Assembly: GCA_001689415.1 (NCBI GenBank)
Contig: LUJM01000064.1
Coordinates: forward strand, 1 to 34,239
Direction: 5' to 3'
DNA from: Bacteroidales bacterium M2
GTDB lineage: Bacteria > Bacteroidota > Bacteroidia > Bacteroidales > Muribaculaceae
DNA length: 34,239 nucleotides
In this document: in pieces, positions 33,329-34,239 of the stretch
Layout: each line of letters starts with the position of its first letter
Position numbering within the stretch: the stretch's first letter is position 1
Made by a program: the position numbers and the translations under genes
The notes under the pieces: model-generated
Databases searched by the model: none
What the model saw: the letters and a program-made list of their open reading frames with translations, nothing else
Told to the model about the DNA's origin: nothing

Positions 33329-34033
33329 ATGAAAGTATTTAAAGTTCTTGGAATAGCCCTTCTTGCAGGCACAATGTTAATTGGCGAGACTGCATGTAGT
33401 TCGATGACCCAGACCGGCAAAGGTGCTCTCATCGGCGGTGGCGGTGGAGCTGCAGTCGGCGCAGGCCTCGGCGCCCTTATCGGCGGCGGCAAAGGCGCAG
33501 GTATCGGCTCTGCTATCGGAGCAGCCGTAGGCGCAGGCGCAGGTGCCCTGATCGGCAACAAGATGGATAAGCAGAAGAAAGAACTGCAGGAGGAACTCGG
33601 CAATCAGGCCAAGGTAGAGGAAACTACCGACCAGAATGGTCTAAAGGCTATTAAGGTTACATTTGACGGCGGCATTCTTTTCCCCACCGGCAAGTACACC
33701 CTTAATCCTCAGGCGAAGGCCGACCTTACCCGCTTTGCAGCGTCGCTCAAGGATAACCCCGATACCAACGTTCAGATTTACGGCTTTACCGACAATACAG
33801 GTTCGTTTGCAGTCAACCAGCGACTGTCGGGCGAACGAGCTGATGCGGTACTGTCGTATCTTGCAAACTCAGGAGTATCTCCCACACGCCTAACCGCGCA
33901 GGGTATACCTATGGCCGACTATGTGGCAAGCAATGATACTCCGGAAGGCCGTGCCCAGAACCGCCGTGTAGAAATCTATATTTCTGCAAACCAGCAGATG
34001 ATCGAGCAGGCACAGGCCGGAACTCTTAAGTAA
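33329..34033 (+). CDS. OmpA-like glycine-zipper lipoprotein
   Basis: 234 aa. An envelope protein likely anchored in the outer membrane and bound to peptidoglycan. The signal peptide ends at C23 (IGETAC), with a lipobox of E20-T21-A22-C23; the Glu at -3 is unusual, since Leu, Val or Ile is the norm. Residues 31-76 are a glycine-zipper region with many GxxxG-type repeats (ALIGGGGGAAVGAGLGALI and following). A short charged link (about 77-105) leads to the OmpA C-terminal domain (about 108-222) with GFTDNTG (152-158), QRLSGERADAV (165-174) and the peptidoglycan-contact NRRVEI (211-216). A similar architecture occurs in YiaD-type proteins. The gene is alone with its own promoter and terminator. 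Confidence 0.93.
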   Translation: MKVFKVLGIALLAGTMLIGETACSSMTQTGKGALIGGGGGAAVGAGLGALIGGGKGAGIGSAIGAAVGAGAGALIGNKMDKQKKELQEELGNQAKVEETTDQNGLKAIKVTFDGGILFPTGKYTLNPQAKADLTRFAASLKDNPDTNVQIYGFTDNTGSFAVNQRLSGERADAVLSYLANSGVSPTRLTAQGIPMADYVASNDTPEGRAQNRRVEIYISANQQMIEQAQAGTLK

Positions 34034-34056
34034 TTGCTGATTTCATACTATTGCAC

Positions 34057-34094
34057 AATCCCCCGCACCCATTGGTGTGGGGGAATTTTTTTGT
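34057..34094 (+). terminator. Rho-independent terminator of the OmpA-like lipoprotein
   Basis: A G/C-rich stem AATCCCCCGCACC / GGTGTGGGGGAATT with one G-U pair and a 4-base loop, followed by seven T. It begins 23 bases after the stop codon and is clearly a factor-independent terminator. Confidence 0.92.
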
Positions 34095-34155
34095 TAATCA
34101 GTGTGTTATTGGTTGTAAAATACACGGTATAAGATGAAAAAATGTACTTCTGTCC

Positions 34156-34225
34156 GGTCGCGGCATGCCGCGATGTCACTAAGTTAAGGGCAAACGCCAC
34201 CCGGGCCTCTCGTAGGGTCGCGGCA
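34156..34225. repeat. GC-rich palindrome and direct repeat at the window end
   Basis: TCGCGGCATGCCGCGA (34158-34173) is a perfect 16-bp palindrome. The 10-mer GGTCGCGGCA occurs at 34156-34165 and again exactly 60 bases later at 34216-34225. The segment is GC-richer than the surrounding spacer. It may belong to an intergenic repeat family or an element running past the window edge. No long reading frame is visible: an ATG at 34135 gives only 17 codons before a stop. Confidence 0.55.
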
Positions 34226-34239
34226 CAATGCTGTTTACT

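Noticed and set aside
33307..33603. 98-codon minus-strand frame rich in Pro and Ala opposite the OmpA-like lipoprotein
   Set aside because: It is the reverse complement of the glycine-zipper repeat, which gives proline/alanine repeats by base composition.
1..34239. CRISPR arrays, tRNA or rRNA genes, insertion sequences, prophage genes
   Set aside because: No regularly spaced repeats, cloverleaf-like sequence, transposase or integrase motifs, or phage structural genes were seen on reading; a tRNAscan or repeat-finder run would settle it.

Overview
The window looks like chromosomal DNA from a Bacteroidota bacterium, order Bacteroidales. Supporting signs are an ExbB-ExbD-ExbD-TonB locus with two ExbD paralogues, a eukaryotic-type (GT3-like) glycogen synthase paired with a short-form glucan phosphorylase, a DUF4250 protein, NspC, and several intergenic matches to the Bacteroidales promoter pattern TTTG-N19-20-TAnnTTTG. 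A family such as Muribaculaceae is plausible from gene content, but that is inference. No tRNA, rRNA, CRISPR array, insertion sequence or phage gene was recognised. Almost every gene is on the minus strand; only an ECF sigma factor and an OmpA-like lipoprotein are on the plus strand.

Layout, in increasing coordinates (minus-strand operons read right to left). (1) 134-3481: exbB-exbD-exbD-tonB energy-transduction operon, with a promoter near 3670-3701 and a terminator at 72-98. (2) 3813-15849: eleven tightly packed minus-strand genes that look like one ~12 kb transcription unit: response regulator, histidine kinase, Rel/SpoT-type (p)ppGpp enzyme, lipoprotein, RmlB, RmlA, FdtA-like ketoisomerase, FdtB-like aminotransferase, MtaB tRNA methylthiotransferase, LpxL-like acyltransferase and a GT2 glycosyltransferase. 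Most junctions overlap by a few bases. (3) 16111-20455: glycogen synthase and glucan phosphorylase, with their own promoter and a strong terminator. (4) 20456-24179: prfA, a DUF4153-like membrane protein and pyrF. (5) 24399-25100: a lone ECF sigma factor with its own promoter. (6) 25150-26777: a sodium-dependent NSS transporter and a small basic membrane protein. (7) 26885-33166: EamA transporter, DUF4250 protein, UvrD/PcrA helicase, NspC, a membrane GT2 and a RadC-type protein, joined by 1-14 base overlaps. (8) 33210-34094: OmpA-like glycine-zipper lipoprotein with its terminator. The last ~90 bases hold a GC-rich palindrome and a short direct repeat.

How the genes may work together: region 2 encodes envelope sensing, alarmone synthesis, a dTDP-3-amino-3,6-dideoxyhexose precursor route and glycan/lipid A-type assembly, which suggests surface-glycan production tied to a stress signal. 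The clearest unusual point is the Rel/SpoT protein. Its synthetase, TGS, zinc-binding and ACT regions look intact, but the HD motif of its hydrolase domain is replaced, so it probably makes (p)ppGpp without degrading it. A second point is a pair of interleaved divergent promoters at 33194-33241. I did not find a clearly new defence or mobile system; most of the window is housekeeping and envelope metabolism.
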